From: Allodiplogaster sudhausi
Taxonomy: Eukaryota > Nematoda > Chromadorea > Rhabditida > Diplogasteridae
DNA: 64,000 nucleotides
Assembly: GCA_945643635.1 (NCBI GenBank)
Contig: CALZFC010000006.1
Coordinates: 2,562,001-2,626,000 of the forward strand
Direction of reading: 5' to 3'
Positions 36,661 through 50,123 of the stretch are shown piece by piece. Every line of letters begins with the position of its first letter. The first letter of the stretch is position 1. Made by a program: the position numbers and the translations under genes. Below the pieces are notes generated by a model. It saw nothing but the letters and a program-made list of their open reading frames with translations, was not told the origin of the DNA and did not search any database.

Positions 36661-37734
36661 GAGGGGAGAAGGGGCTGGATGGGGGGAAGAGGAAGAGTCA
36701 TGGTCTGCTGGCGTAAAATCGCCTCCGCTGGCCTCGTTCCCTGTTCTTCCGCGCGAAGCACAGGCACCATCTCACTCTCACACTCATCTTCTTTTAATGG
36801 CCTGCTTTATTTTGTCACTCAGAAGCTGTGGTAAATATTAGTCTTTCTCAACCTGCATATTTTTGTTTAGCGATATATTTTTTTACTCTCCAAAATAATT
36901 AGGCGTCAAGTCTTTAATAATTTATCTATTTCTTGCTACATATATTGATTTTGAATATATGTTTTAAAAAAATTCCCGAATACACAACCCGGTCATTATT
37001 ACTCTCGGCATTCTCGGACGGCTGTTTCCACGGTTACCGGGTATTGCTTGGGCTCGCCCTAGATAGGATTATAAGCCCCTTTTCGGTTTTGTATGTGTGA
37101 GTCGGACGAATTTGAGATTGTTTTGGCCATCTTTTCTCTTTTTTTTTGCTGTCGCCCTCACATATGACTTTTCAAACTCCCGTCGAGATCTCTTCCTCAT
37201 TTATTCCATCCGTTCGAACAATAAGGCGTTACGTTTGACCGCGCGCGATTTTCGGCCACGATGAGACCATTTTCTTCTTCTGCACAAAAAGAGCGAAAGA
37301 TGAGAGAGATGATGAGAGAGAGAGACAGAGAGAGAAAGAGAGAGATAGAGGAAGAGTGACTGATAGAGCGACACTCAGTCTTTCCCTGAAGTCTACTCTA
37401 AAGCTGTAGGTCTTAATCGACCTTTTTTTTTATTCTCGCATACATATAATTGTTTTCGTTCAAGCACTTCCAATTTCGGCTATTGCCTGCTACTCTTTCT
37501 CTCTCCATGTTTGTTTCAGTCTTTGTTCTCCCTCTCACTCTCTCTCGCTTTCTTGCTCTCTCTCTATCTCTCTCTCTCTTGCTAATTCCGCCACTTCACA
37601 CCTGAATTCGTGTACACATTCTTGTATGATGTTACAAGTGGTACACATTCCTGTTTACAAGTTTACAGCTGTATACAAATACACGCCTACTTCAGCTATG
37701 TATATATCATTTGACTCTCGCGAATGATGACTGT

Positions 37735-38060
37735 AGGATGAATCTTACAATTAATGTCAATGAGATAAGATTACGTTTATGTTAGTTGTCATATTTATTT
37801 TGTTGAGGACAAACTGATAATGAGGACATAAATAGAGAGAGAGAGAGAGCGAGAAAGAGAGAGAAGAGAGAAAGGGAGAGAGAGAAAGAGTGAGAGAGAG
37901 ATGGGAGATAAAATCGTTTATGTTATGTATGTACTTGAAATAAAAATGAGGAAATAGATATAGTTGAATAAATGGACAAAACTTTTACATTTTCCAAGAA
38001 TTTCTTCAAAAACAAAATTATTTTTAAAGAAAACTATTCCCAAGACGAATGATACGATGA
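37735..38060 (+). repeat. Segmental duplication S1, partial copy
   Basis: It shares the ctcgcgaatgat, gtcaatgagataag, gttgtcatatttatttt, acaaaacttttacattt and agaaaactattc strings with the 16445 and 38480 copies but is more diverged. Confidence 0.8.
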
Positions 38061-38479
38061 AGAAAGAAGATTCCGTATTTGAGTGATTGATAACAATTAG
38101 AGATAACATTGAATTGTTTTTGAAATTCAATTCCTACTTTGAAAATAAAATAAAAAAAAAATTGACAAAGAAAACAAGTGTACAAATAACATTTGAATTA
38201 GTTGAAATTAAAATTCCCTTCTTAGTTATAACAGATCGGTTTTCTTAACCAAAAAACGGTGCTGAAAATGAATACAATGAGGTTAATGCCATCCTGGGAG
38301 GGGGGGGGGGGAGGGGGTCACGGGAGATAGGGGGTATTTGAGCACATGAATACTTGTACAATTCTTCACTATCTTCTTCAGCTACTTGAGTATGATGTAA
38401 TAAGTGGTATATGCTTTTCCCTGTTTACAACTCTACAGCTGTATATTAACACAACATGTACACGCCTACTTCAGCTTTA

Positions 38480-38957
38480 TATCATTTGTCTCTCGCGAAT
38501 GATTGCTGTTGGAAAAATCTTCATGACAATGAGATAAGCGGACGCTCACAATCAGTTGTCATATTTATTTTGGCCAAACTGAGAACATAAATGGAGAGAG
38601 AGAGAGAGCGGGAGGGGAAGAGAGAAAAAGGAGGAATTCGAGAGAGAGAGAGATGGGAGGTATACATATATTTATGTACTAAAAATAAATAACAAGAAGA
38701 CAAATAGAAATGGTCAAATTGACAAAACGTTTACATTTCCAAGATGTTCTTCTAAAATGGGGTAGGTGGTTTGCGCGCGGCAAAATAGTATTTTTAGAAA
38801 AACTATTCTTAAGGCGATTGATGAGACTCTACAGAGCACGTTGGAATAGTGGAAAACCATTCAGTTTTGCATTACACTGTTTTGCGCATTAGTAAATGAA
38901 TATACATATGTATGTATGTACATATGTATGAGATAGCACGCTCCCTTTTTCGTACCA

Positions 38958-39002
<45 letters not shown>

Positions 39003-39030
39003 ATCTCTCGCTGGCTAATGCTAAGAGTAG
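38480..39030 (+). repeat. Segmental duplication S1, copy 2
   Basis: The closest relative of 16445-17070, containing the GA array, tatacatatatttatgtact, ggcaaaatagtatttttaga, and a (CT)n array at 38961-39002 followed by ggctaatgctaagagtag. A run of G (38298-38320) and a purine tract precede it. Confidence 0.9.
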
Positions 39031-39047
39031 CCGCAGTAGCAGTATTG

Positions 39048-39190
39048 TCGAGAGAGAGAGAGAGATAGAAAATGAGAAAGAGAGAAAGTGAGAGAGAGAA
39101 AGAGAGCGAGTGTGAGAAAGAAAAAGAGAGAGAGAAAGAAAGAGAGAGAAAGAGAGAGAGAGAACGAGAGAGAGAAAGTGAGAGAGATGG
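39048..39190 (+). repeat. GA array
   Basis: A purine array with AAAG interruptions, directly before the GC-rich island. Confidence 0.95.
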
Positions 39191-39195
39191 ATCTT

Positions 39196-39480
39196 GCAGC
39201 AAGCACACTTGTCTGGTCCCTTTCTAGCCTGTGAAGGGGGGCCGCCAAGGGACCGTAAAGTAGAGACTGCCCCCACCACCCGAATGACCGGTCGTATACC
39301 GGGGCAGCCGGCAAGTAGTAGTAATGTTGCCTGGGGCGGGGGGGGGGTTGTGTACTTGAATGGGGAGAGCTATACTATCGGGATTGGGGTGAGCAATCAT
39401 CTGGAGATGTGGTGGGACTACCACATGGATCCACTTAATCTTCTCAACAATACATACCTATAAAAGGCCGGCCGCTCTTC
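39196..39480 (+). other. GC-rich unique island with TATA box
   Basis: About 285 bp of non-repetitive, relatively GC-rich sequence between GA arrays, open in both strands (89 codons on plus, 66 on minus). A canonical TATAAAAG lies at 39459-39466, followed by ggccggccgctcttctattcc. It could be a promoter, an ncRNA gene or a diverged exon. I recognise no product. Confidence 0.35.
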
Positions 39481-39997
39481 TATTCCATCACCCCCTCATT
39501 CCACGCGGTTTTCTCTGTTGTCGAAAGTAGTAAAGGTAAACAAGGGAAAAATGCGATGATAGAAGTACATTCTTTTTTGATGAAATCATGTCATAGTTAA
39601 CGGGCTTTGAACAATGTGCGGTTTTACGGCAGTTTGGCATTAACTGCGAGAGAGAGAGAGCAGAGAAAAAGCAAAAGAGGAAGGGAGAAAGAGGAAGAGA
39701 GAGAGCAATACAAAGAGACAGAGACGTGGAAAGTGATAGCAAGGGAGAGAAAGAGAGAAAGAGAGGGCTAGAGAGAGAGAGAAAGTTTGAAATCGTAGAA
39801 GAGCTCATTGTCAGGACCGGTACTCGTATGGTTAGAATAGTGCAGAATTTATTCCTTATTTTATGTGAGATCTTCTGCTCTTTCGTCTCTTTGTACGCCG
39901 CAAAACATGCCACACCCAACCCACACATTCCTCTCATTTCCATATTGGCGCTGTTCGTTTGAAGTATCAATGTTGCCTAATGTCAGGGAGATAGTCA

Positions 39998-40397
39998 AAG
40001 AGAGAGAGAGCGAGAGAGAGAGAGATACAGAGAGAGAGATACAGAGACAGAGAGAGACAGAGAGCGAGAGAAAAAGAGATACATTGATAAAGAGAGAGAG
40101 ATAGAAATAGAGAGATACAGAGACTGAGAGAGGCAGAGAGCGAGGGAGAAAGAGATACATTGATAAAGAGAGAGATAGAAATAGAGAGATACAGAGACTG
40201 AGAGAGGCAGAGAGCGAGAGATAGAGAGATACAGAGACTGAGAGAGGCAGAGATCGAGAGAGAGAGAGAGATACAGAGACTGAGAGAGGCAGAGAGCGAG
40301 AGAGAGAGATACATTGATAAAGAGAGAGAGATAGAAATAGAGAGATACAGAGACTGAGAGAGAGCGATAGAGAGAGAGAGAGAGAGAGAGAGAGATC
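39998..40397 (+). repeat. Higher-order GA repeat with about 72-bp unit
   Basis: Units of gatacattgataaagagag followed by atagaaatagagagatac and agagactgagagaggcagag start at 40079, 40151 and 40310, with shorter partial units between. The long minus-strand frames here (up to 209 codons) are Ser/Leu repeats. Confidence 0.92.
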
Positions 40398-40694
40398 GTA
40401 AAGGGTGCGTTCCATGAAAGCGGGGCCCCGCACTGGTCACCACAATACGCGTGCACACAAATACACTCTGGCATGTGAGTGAACACAAACACACACACAC
40501 TTTGTGTGTGTCTGATTTGATGAATGTAGTATGCTCCCTCCCTCTTTCTCTCTCTCTCTCTCTCTCTCGGCCAAGCCAAGCCAAGTCGGCTCTCCTCTAT
40601 TTTTGTGCGTGACTCCCCTCCCAAAGTCTGACAGTGAGAAATGAGAGTAGTCCGGTCGAGTTGGTCGGCGCCTCAAACAATAAGGTATTCGGGC

Positions 40695-41413
40695 AGAAGA
40701 GGGAGCGAGAGAGCGGAGGAGAGAGAGAGGGAGAAAGGGAAGAGAGAGAGTGAGAGATAGAGCTGAGCAGGAAGAGAAAAGCGAACAGACCATGAGTAAC
40801 TGGAGATTTACATGGAAACGGGCCTTTCATAATTGGCAAGCTTTTAGAAAGCAGAGCAGCTTGTTGTCATGGAGCATTTTTAATGGAAAAGTGACTGCTT
40901 TGCGCCTCCGGTCACCTTTCAAAAGCCTCATTATTTCCTGCGAATTAGTATAAAAATTTTCTTGATACAAGTTTAATTTTTTTTGTTTGCTGGTAAAGTT
41001 ACCAGTCAAGAGAAAAGCGACAATCATGTCGGTAAAAAGCGGGAGAGAGAGTGAGAAAGAGAGCTAGAGAGAGCGAGAGAGAGAGTAAGAGAGAAAGATA
41101 GAGGGGACGAGAGAACGAGAGAGTCAGAGAGAGCGAGTGAGAGAGAGATTGGGCGATAGATAACATTTGTACCAAAAGGGCGTAACGGTGCCGGCTGTCC
41201 CCCCGCTGTCGTTGCCTTCTTCGCACAAATCAAGCCCGCGTTTCCTTTATGTGGCCCTCTCAATATGTCCTCGTAGAGAGAGAGAGAGAGAGAGAGAGAG
41301 TGAGAGATACAGAGAAAGACAGAGAGGTATCGCAACGGATTTTATGTCCTGCACAGACGTTTGAAGTGTGGTGGACTGAGAGAGCGAAAGAAAGAGAAGG
41401 AGGCAGTGATGTT

Positions 41414-41453
<40 letters not shown>

Positions 41454-41512
41454 GAGAGAGAGCAGAAACAGCAGAGAGAGAGAGAGAGAGAGTGAGAGAG
41501 AGCAGAAACAGC

Positions 41513-41545
<33 letters not shown>

Positions 41546-41560
41546 AAGAGAGAGAGCAGA
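40695..41560 (+). repeat. GA arrays
   Basis: Arrays at 40695-40770, 41040-41155, 41275-41325 and 41415-41560, the last with a repeated agcagaaacagcagag insert. 40770-41040 is unique sequence without a recognised exon. Confidence 0.92.
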
Positions 41561-41714
41561 GATTGGAAACAGATGGTGCATACGGAGAAAAGTACTATGT
41601 ATACAGCGTAAGAGGGCGAGGCCCCGTTAGACGTGTCCGTAAGTACTGACTGAGCGCTGTTAAATCACCTATGCTAAATGTAAAGACGCTAGCCGCGGAC
41701 CATACTGCTGAAAA

Positions 41715-41813
41715 GTGAGCAGAGAAAGAGAGGGAGGAGGAGATAGATGGAAAGAGACATAGTAAAAGAGTGAGAGAGGCAGAGAAAGACAAAAAGTGAC
41801 AGAGAGAAAGCGA

Positions 41814-41844
<31 letters not shown>

Positions 41845-41845
41845 C
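41715..41845 (+). repeat. GA array
   Basis: The last large GA array before the gene-bearing right third. 41845-42229 is AT-rich and includes a TCTTTTAG acceptor-like site nine bases before the ATG of the next gene. Confidence 0.92.
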
Positions 41846-42229
41846 CAAGCAAGAAGGAAGTGCAGCTGTCGTATTCTGACAGTTAAGGAATGTCGAAGGC
41901 GCGTCCTCTCCCACCATCACCATACCCCACTCAAACCATACATATCATCGTCTGATTCGTTTACTTTAAATAAACTATTTTACTTTAAATTTTCAATTTA
42001 AAACCACCCACTTTCCATTCTTACTCTTGCCTTGAACATAAGACGCGCGAAGATTCTACGCTTTCAAAATCTTCTCGTCTTCAGTTGAAACTTTGCTGAA
42101 TTTTTGTTTGCTCGTATTTTTTTTTGATTCTCCTCAAAAGTAAGCGCTCTCTCTCTGGCTCTTGTTTCAGGCAAATTCAAAATGAGGTTTTCTCGCTCTT
42201 CTAAATCCTGTCTCTTTTAGAACCGATCC

Positions 42230-43939
<1,710 letters not shown>

Positions 43940-44399
43940 AATGGCAGCGACCAAGCACATTTTATTTTATACCTATATATATTTTGTTCTATTTTTTTTT
44001 GTTATCAAAATAATTTCTTCTCCTTTTTCTTGTTCCTTTTCAATCCCTTTTTTCCCGCCTCATATCAGACAGAATTTGTTTTTTTTTTCATTATCTTGCG
44101 AAACTTTTTTTTAAACTAGTATTCATCGTAATTTTTTTTTAGCCACCACTTCTTGAGAAAATAAAAGTTTTAAGAGTATCGTTAAATTTTAACCGAGTTT
44201 GCAATAGGAAAGTATATTCTGATTCTAAATATATGTACATGAATACGTATGTATATCCATAAGAGTATGGTTACATTTTGGGCCGACTGGACTCTTCCTT
44301 AGTTCTCGGCAATGACAGCTGGTTTTCTTCGCAATGGAAATTGTAACTTGTATAAGAGTGTGCTCTTGTTTTCTTTGTTCCGAGAGCGGTGTTCTTATC

Positions 44400-44459
44400 T
44401 TCCTCTATCAATTTGCCATCATCTCTATCTACTGTATCTATCTCTCCCTCTCTGTTTGT

Positions 44460-44497
<38 letters not shown>

Positions 44498-44649
44498 CTC
44501 TTCGTCGTTCTCTCTCTTTCTTTCTTTCTCTCGCTGTTTCCCCTCTCCTCTTCTGCTTAGAATATCTTGATGGCCACATCGCACGATTCTTCTCCTCATT
44601 AGCATGCAGATGGCGTAGAGGCAAACTGCTATATTTCAAAGACTCTCAG

Positions 44650-44699
<50 letters not shown>

Positions 44700-44760
44700 G
44701 CTCTCCATCTCAATTCCTCTCCCACGCCCCTGCTCTATTGCTCTCTCTCTCCTCTCTTCA
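44400..44760 (+). repeat. CT arrays
   Basis: Pyrimidine arrays at 44400-44545 and 44655-44710. The flanking 43940-45400 is AT-rich without a supported exon. Confidence 0.92.
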
Positions 44761-45403
44761 CACTCTTTCTATCTTTCTTCCTTTTCGGTGTCCTCTTTTA
44801 TCTTTTTTTTGCATAAATTCGCTTCCCCTGCCCATTCTCATGACCGCTTCTCGGCCTTTTCTTGTCAACTATAATCAGTTTCTTCTATCTCTATCTCTCT
44901 CTCGCTCTCTGTCTCTCAATCCGCTCTTCTCTTGTTATATCTTCCATGCTTATTTCGCTTCATCTCTCCCCAAGTGTTCAGCCCTTCCTCTGTCTAAATG
45001 CGGGACTCTCTTGTGACTTCCTTCCTCCTCGATGCGGGACCCTCTCTTATAATACAAACACAAACATTACAAATCATAATCAACTGCTTTATTCATCTTT
45101 TTTTTTTTTCGAAATCTGTAGCTTTCATCTTTTTTATTCTTCAGGCATTTTCCCTTATTATATTCGTGAAAACTTAATTGGTTACTCTTTCGCAATATAT
45201 GGTTTGAAAATATGCTGTAGTAACATAAGCTCCTGCTTGTATTTATTCTTCCAATTGTACTGTTTAATTGTTCTGGTCTTGATTGTCGGGTTTCTCTACT
45301 TGCACATTTATGATGCAATAACAAATGTATGCGTTTTGAGATAAAGACAACTAAAAATAATTTTCCCGCATCCCCGATCTACATATATACCAGGGGTGCA
45401 TCG

Positions 45404-45432
45404 GAATTCCGAATTCCGAATTCCGAATTCCG
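45404..45432. repeat. 7-bp tandem repeat (CGAATTC)n
   Basis: Four tandem copies of a palindrome-containing heptamer (EcoRI site in each unit). An isolated short satellite. Confidence 0.95.
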
Positions 45433-45954
45433 ACCTTTTTTCTCATGTAAATTCCGTTTCCCTGCTATTTACGTCACATGTCTGGAGGGTCAGTGTTGCC
45501 AGCCTTTCCCTACCCCCTCCCCTTTCTCATTAGTTGTACTGATAGCATGATCGTGGTATTCTGTATGTTGTCACATCTTTAATTGATGTATAAATAAATA
45601 AATATATCTGCCAAACAAAAAAAGAACATTTTGAAGAATAAAAATTTGCAATAATCAAAATTTTAATCTAACAATAAACGAATTTTAAATATAAAGTGCT
45701 CGGCGTGGGACAATAGGGCGTAAGAAATCGTACACGGTAAGTGGTGAAGCTATCCTGGTTTCCCCAGTTTCGATATACAATTTTTTTTGAAGATGGCTGG
45801 AGTTGGCTCGCTAGATGTGCTCGAACGAAGGAAAATTGGAGGGCGCTTACATAAGATCTACAGTAGCTCATTCTCTGCCCGTGAGATTTAAAATGACTAT
45901 AATTCTAGAACGATAACATGAAATTCGTTCAAACTGTCTGTACTAACAATAAGC

Positions 45955-46400
45955 AAAGAAGGTCGTCTCTTTTGATGCCTTGGCCTCTCTCCTCACCGCT
46001 GATCACAAATCCTAAAGAACGCAACAAAAGCCACCCGAAGCACCATGCACAAGGAAACAGAAAGGAATTATTGTTCACCGATTGAAGGAAGATGTTTTGT
46101 TTTGCAAATATTTCCGTTTAATTTGACTCTTAAATTTCGAGTGGAAAGTACGCTAGTATACGTGTGGTTTCGACGGATATTATATTTGTAAATTATTTTT
46201 GGCTCGCAGAATGGTCGATCACGAAAAATCTTGAAGAATTAATCATCTCTTCCAGTTGACAAAAGACGTACAGTCTCGCCCAATATTTCAGGTACATCAC
46301 CCATAAGCATCATTGCAAGTAAATGAAGCAATTTAGTTTCCACTTCAACCTGACGTTAAAAGAACAACAAAGAGACGACAAACAAATAACTACACATTAT
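45955..46400 (-). repeat. Inverted duplication S2, right copy
   Basis: The reverse complement matches 20930-21365 over about 430 bp with scattered substitutions. 46400-46718 is AT-rich with nothing recognised. Confidence 0.9.
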
Positions 46401-46718
46401 TACTTTCTCTAAACATATGTAGTCATTGCTTTAAAAAATTTTAGAGGTAATTTAGAAAAAGTAAAGTTTACGGCTCCAGTGACGGTGATAATGTTATCAA
46501 AGACAAACATATCTTCAAATCATGCATTTGTTGCATCTTTGCATGCACTTGTGTCAATAAAAAAAATTTTTTATCACAAATTTGACCGCTTGATTTCTTT
46601 CACAATGCGACTGGGAACTCCTCATTAAATTTTGGTTAACAAAATCTGAGGCAGGCGCCCATCCTTACATAGATGCTCTCTTTAACGTGACGGCTGCCGC
46701 CGCCGCTTCGTGGTCAGC

Positions 46719-49227
46719 CTAGCACTTAATGGTGTTTGGAGTAATGCCGCCAGCCGTGCCATCCTCGTCAATGTAGTTGATGAGCCCCTTGTAGGCGTAC
46801 GCGCTTGCCGCTTGGCCCGGCTGCCCATTCGCCTGAGCAAGAAGGCAAAGATGGCAACATTCACCCACTATTCACCATCACTCACCCAAGTCGTCAAATC
46901 GGTCCAGATTTTACCATTTGGGTGAATGTGGGTGAATGGGTAAATAAACAACAGTCGCTTGTACAAATCCATCGCACGTGTGTGATTTAAAAAAAAATTT
47001 AAAAAAAGAGCTTTTTTTTACGATTTACATAGATTTAAAATGATTTATATATGTTCAATTTATAAAAAGAGACATAAATGCTTATCATTGTACTCGCCTT
47101 GTTCAAATAAAGTAGAGAATTAAGAAGAAACCGAGATAAACTTGAGGTCGGTGCCTGATCTGCATTTCACGCCACAATGCCCTGCATTCAGTGCAGACAG
47201 CTCAAGCATGCTGAATTCAAGCGTCGTGTAGCCTTGTGCTTCCATGAACGACAAGCATGAATAGCCGCTTTTGCAAGTCGCCTGCAAAAAGGTGCCAGAA
47301 TTGTTGACGAAATATATATATATACTATTCGTCCATACGGGACCAGAGCACGACCCAGTCGAGACGTATCAAATCGCTCTGCGGTGTAAAGCCCACGCTT
47401 CAACTTTCACGTTACGTTGTTAATCCATTCATTATTCACATCTTCAACGCAGCTTCACCAATTTTGCTCTGCTCCGGAGACGGCGAGATCTTGGCACAGT
47501 TCCAAAAAAAAATATTTGCGAGCACAAAATTGGCACTTATTTTATATATGCCAAAACCGGTTGCGCCTGACAGAGCCTGGCCTTCCACCCGCACTATAAT
47601 AGGCTTGTTCCCTGACTACTCAGACCAAATCAGCCCTGGCGAGTAGCGTCAAGGTCGGTGGGTGAAGTACACCTCATTCCTTTTTTTTATATGAACTCCC
47701 GGGTGAATTTTCAGCATGTTAAAGCTATCTGTCCGTATAATTCCAATGCGTTGTTTTCAAGTGGAAACCTTCTCTATGCAGGTAATAAAATGTCGACTTT
47801 GAATATCCCGCAAAAATGGAGGGACAAAAATGGATTCCTGAACAAGGATACTTCCATTCTTCACCTTATGTTCACCGCCTTCCGGCTCCTTTTTTGGCGC
47901 AGACAGAACACGCGGTTTTTTTGAAACCGAATTTCTTAAATTTATCAAGATTTCCTTATTATCCGTTGTAGTGTTTGCCAACCTCCGTTACTGTTGCATC
48001 TTCACCGAGGACTTCCCATCCGTTGACGCCGGTGCATGAGAACATGGCTGCTGTCTTTTCAGCGGGGAAGTTAACAGACATCTTATAATAAGGAAATCAA
48101 AATAGAGTTACCGCAAATGTGAAACAGAAAAAAATTATTAATAAATCCTTGCTTTAGAAAAAGTAAAAATGGCGAACTAACTTTGGCATATATGTACATG
48201 CATGCATATACAGCCCCGATCAACATTATTTGGTGCAATATTAATTATGGAAATAATATTAATAGGATTGATAATTTTAATACAAATAATACTATTAATA
48301 TTATTAGTATCGGAATCCAAAATGTTGAGCGGGACTGTATGCACATACATATGTATTAAATTCATATACTTGCCTATTTTTTTATGAACAACGTTGTACT
48401 TCTTGCCAAGGTCTTAGTGAATACTAGAAGAAAATGCAAAAAAAAAACAAAAACCACTAACGCCAGTGATCATGCCAGTACTGCAAGTGGCGTAGACCCT
48501 TCCGGCGGCTTGATCGAAAAAGTAGCGCGCGTCGGCCAGGCCCAACTCGTTGCCAGCCAGTGGGAGGAGAGGCGCACACTCGGCGGGCGCACCCTCCGGG
48601 AGTTGCCGCGACAGCGAGGCAACTGGCAAAGGATGGAATGGAGACTTATTTATTTATTTATTTATTTATTTTTATTTTTATTTTTTGATTGCACAGTTCG
48701 TTGTTAAATTCCAACCTCAATGCTTACACACATATGTACATACAAGTCGCCGCTACATTTCCTACCCAAATACGTATAGATAACACATTGTAAAAGACAG
48801 CGAAACAAGACGGTACTTTAGAAGAGGACTCCGACGAAAAATTAACGTCCTGTTCTGGCTTGTTATTTGGTCAAAGCGAGAGTAAGTTCGATTTGGCTGC
48901 TGACAATGTGTAAATATTCATTTAAATCACGGATTACGGTATATTCGTTTCCACGAACTTTTTTTTTGTGTGCCGTAAGTGGAAACCGAAATAACAGTTT
49001 CCCTAGGTCACCCTATAAAGCGGAGGATGAGAAAACACACCTCGACGTCTTTTGATAATAAATGTTTGTACGCGATTCTTTTCAATTGCATATGGATGCG
49101 CGTCGTTTTAGCAAAATAAATGCACGAAATCGAATTCATGTGGCTATGACGAACGCAGCCTTCCGAAAATGCTGGTAGGAGAACGGCGTGCTATCATGGT
49201 TTAAATATACTTATATTATATTTTGAA

Positions 49228-49277
<50 letters not shown>

Positions 49278-50083
49278 AGCATTTTTGTCCTAAAGCAAAA
49301 AGCAAAAAAAAAGCACAACAACAGTTAATAATTAGCAAGAGACCTGGCACTCCACACGCCGTGTTCAGCAGCTTTTGGACGTCAAACGGCTTCCAGAGAT
49401 TTTCGGGGCCGCAGACGATGTCGGACGCGGGCGCCATGAGGCGGCCATCGGGCGGAGAGCCCATTGCCTGAGCAGAAATGCAGAAGAATAGTTAGGCTAT
49501 CAACTAATTCTCTCTCTCTCTCTCTCTGTCCTTATTCTATTCCCTAACTGCTATAGCTGATTGAAACGAAAAGGCCATCTTGAATATGCTTATTGTTAGA
49601 GCGAGAGAGAAAGAGTACTTCAATTCTGTGGCCAAATACTACTAAATTCTACTTGAATTTGTCATTGAAAGTTTTTTTTGGTTGCGCGATCTCTGCACAC
49701 GGGAGAGATTCTCGTCCTCACCGAGGCCACAAGCGTCTCGCCCGCCCGACATGTCGCGCCGGATTTCGCGATCGATTTCGTGTAGAATGGACAAAAGAAT
49801 CCTGAGAACGAGCGTGAAAATTTGCGTCGTCTCGACTTTATGAGAGATTCTTTGCGGTAGACAGCAAAAAAAGATGATGATTGACTATTTTAAAATTCCT
49901 TTCGAGAAGGTATTGAAATGAAAAGAAGCGAAACGTCAACTCACCAACCGCGCAGAAAACTGGGCTTTGCTCGCCGTCGTCGAACGCGCATGTGCTGTCT
50001 GTAAGTGGAATTAAAAAATTATTTTGAGAACATTTGGAGGAGCGTGAGAGAAAACAAGGGAAGGGGTGCGCGATTACGAGGGA

Positions 50084-50123
<40 letters not shown>

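Noticed and set aside
36990..37290. Possible snRNA or promoter region
   Set aside because: Unique, moderately GC-rich sequence, but I could match no snRNA motif and saw no Sm site or stem arrangement.
39967..40624. Overlapping minus-strand frames of 190-209 codons
   Set aside because: They are Ser/Leu/Tyr repeats from the 72-bp GA higher-order array, open in all three frames.
47417..47646. Short plus-strand frames (CSGDGEILAQF...)
   Set aside because: They lie in an intron of the cysteine-rich gene, with no matching splice context and both strands partly open.
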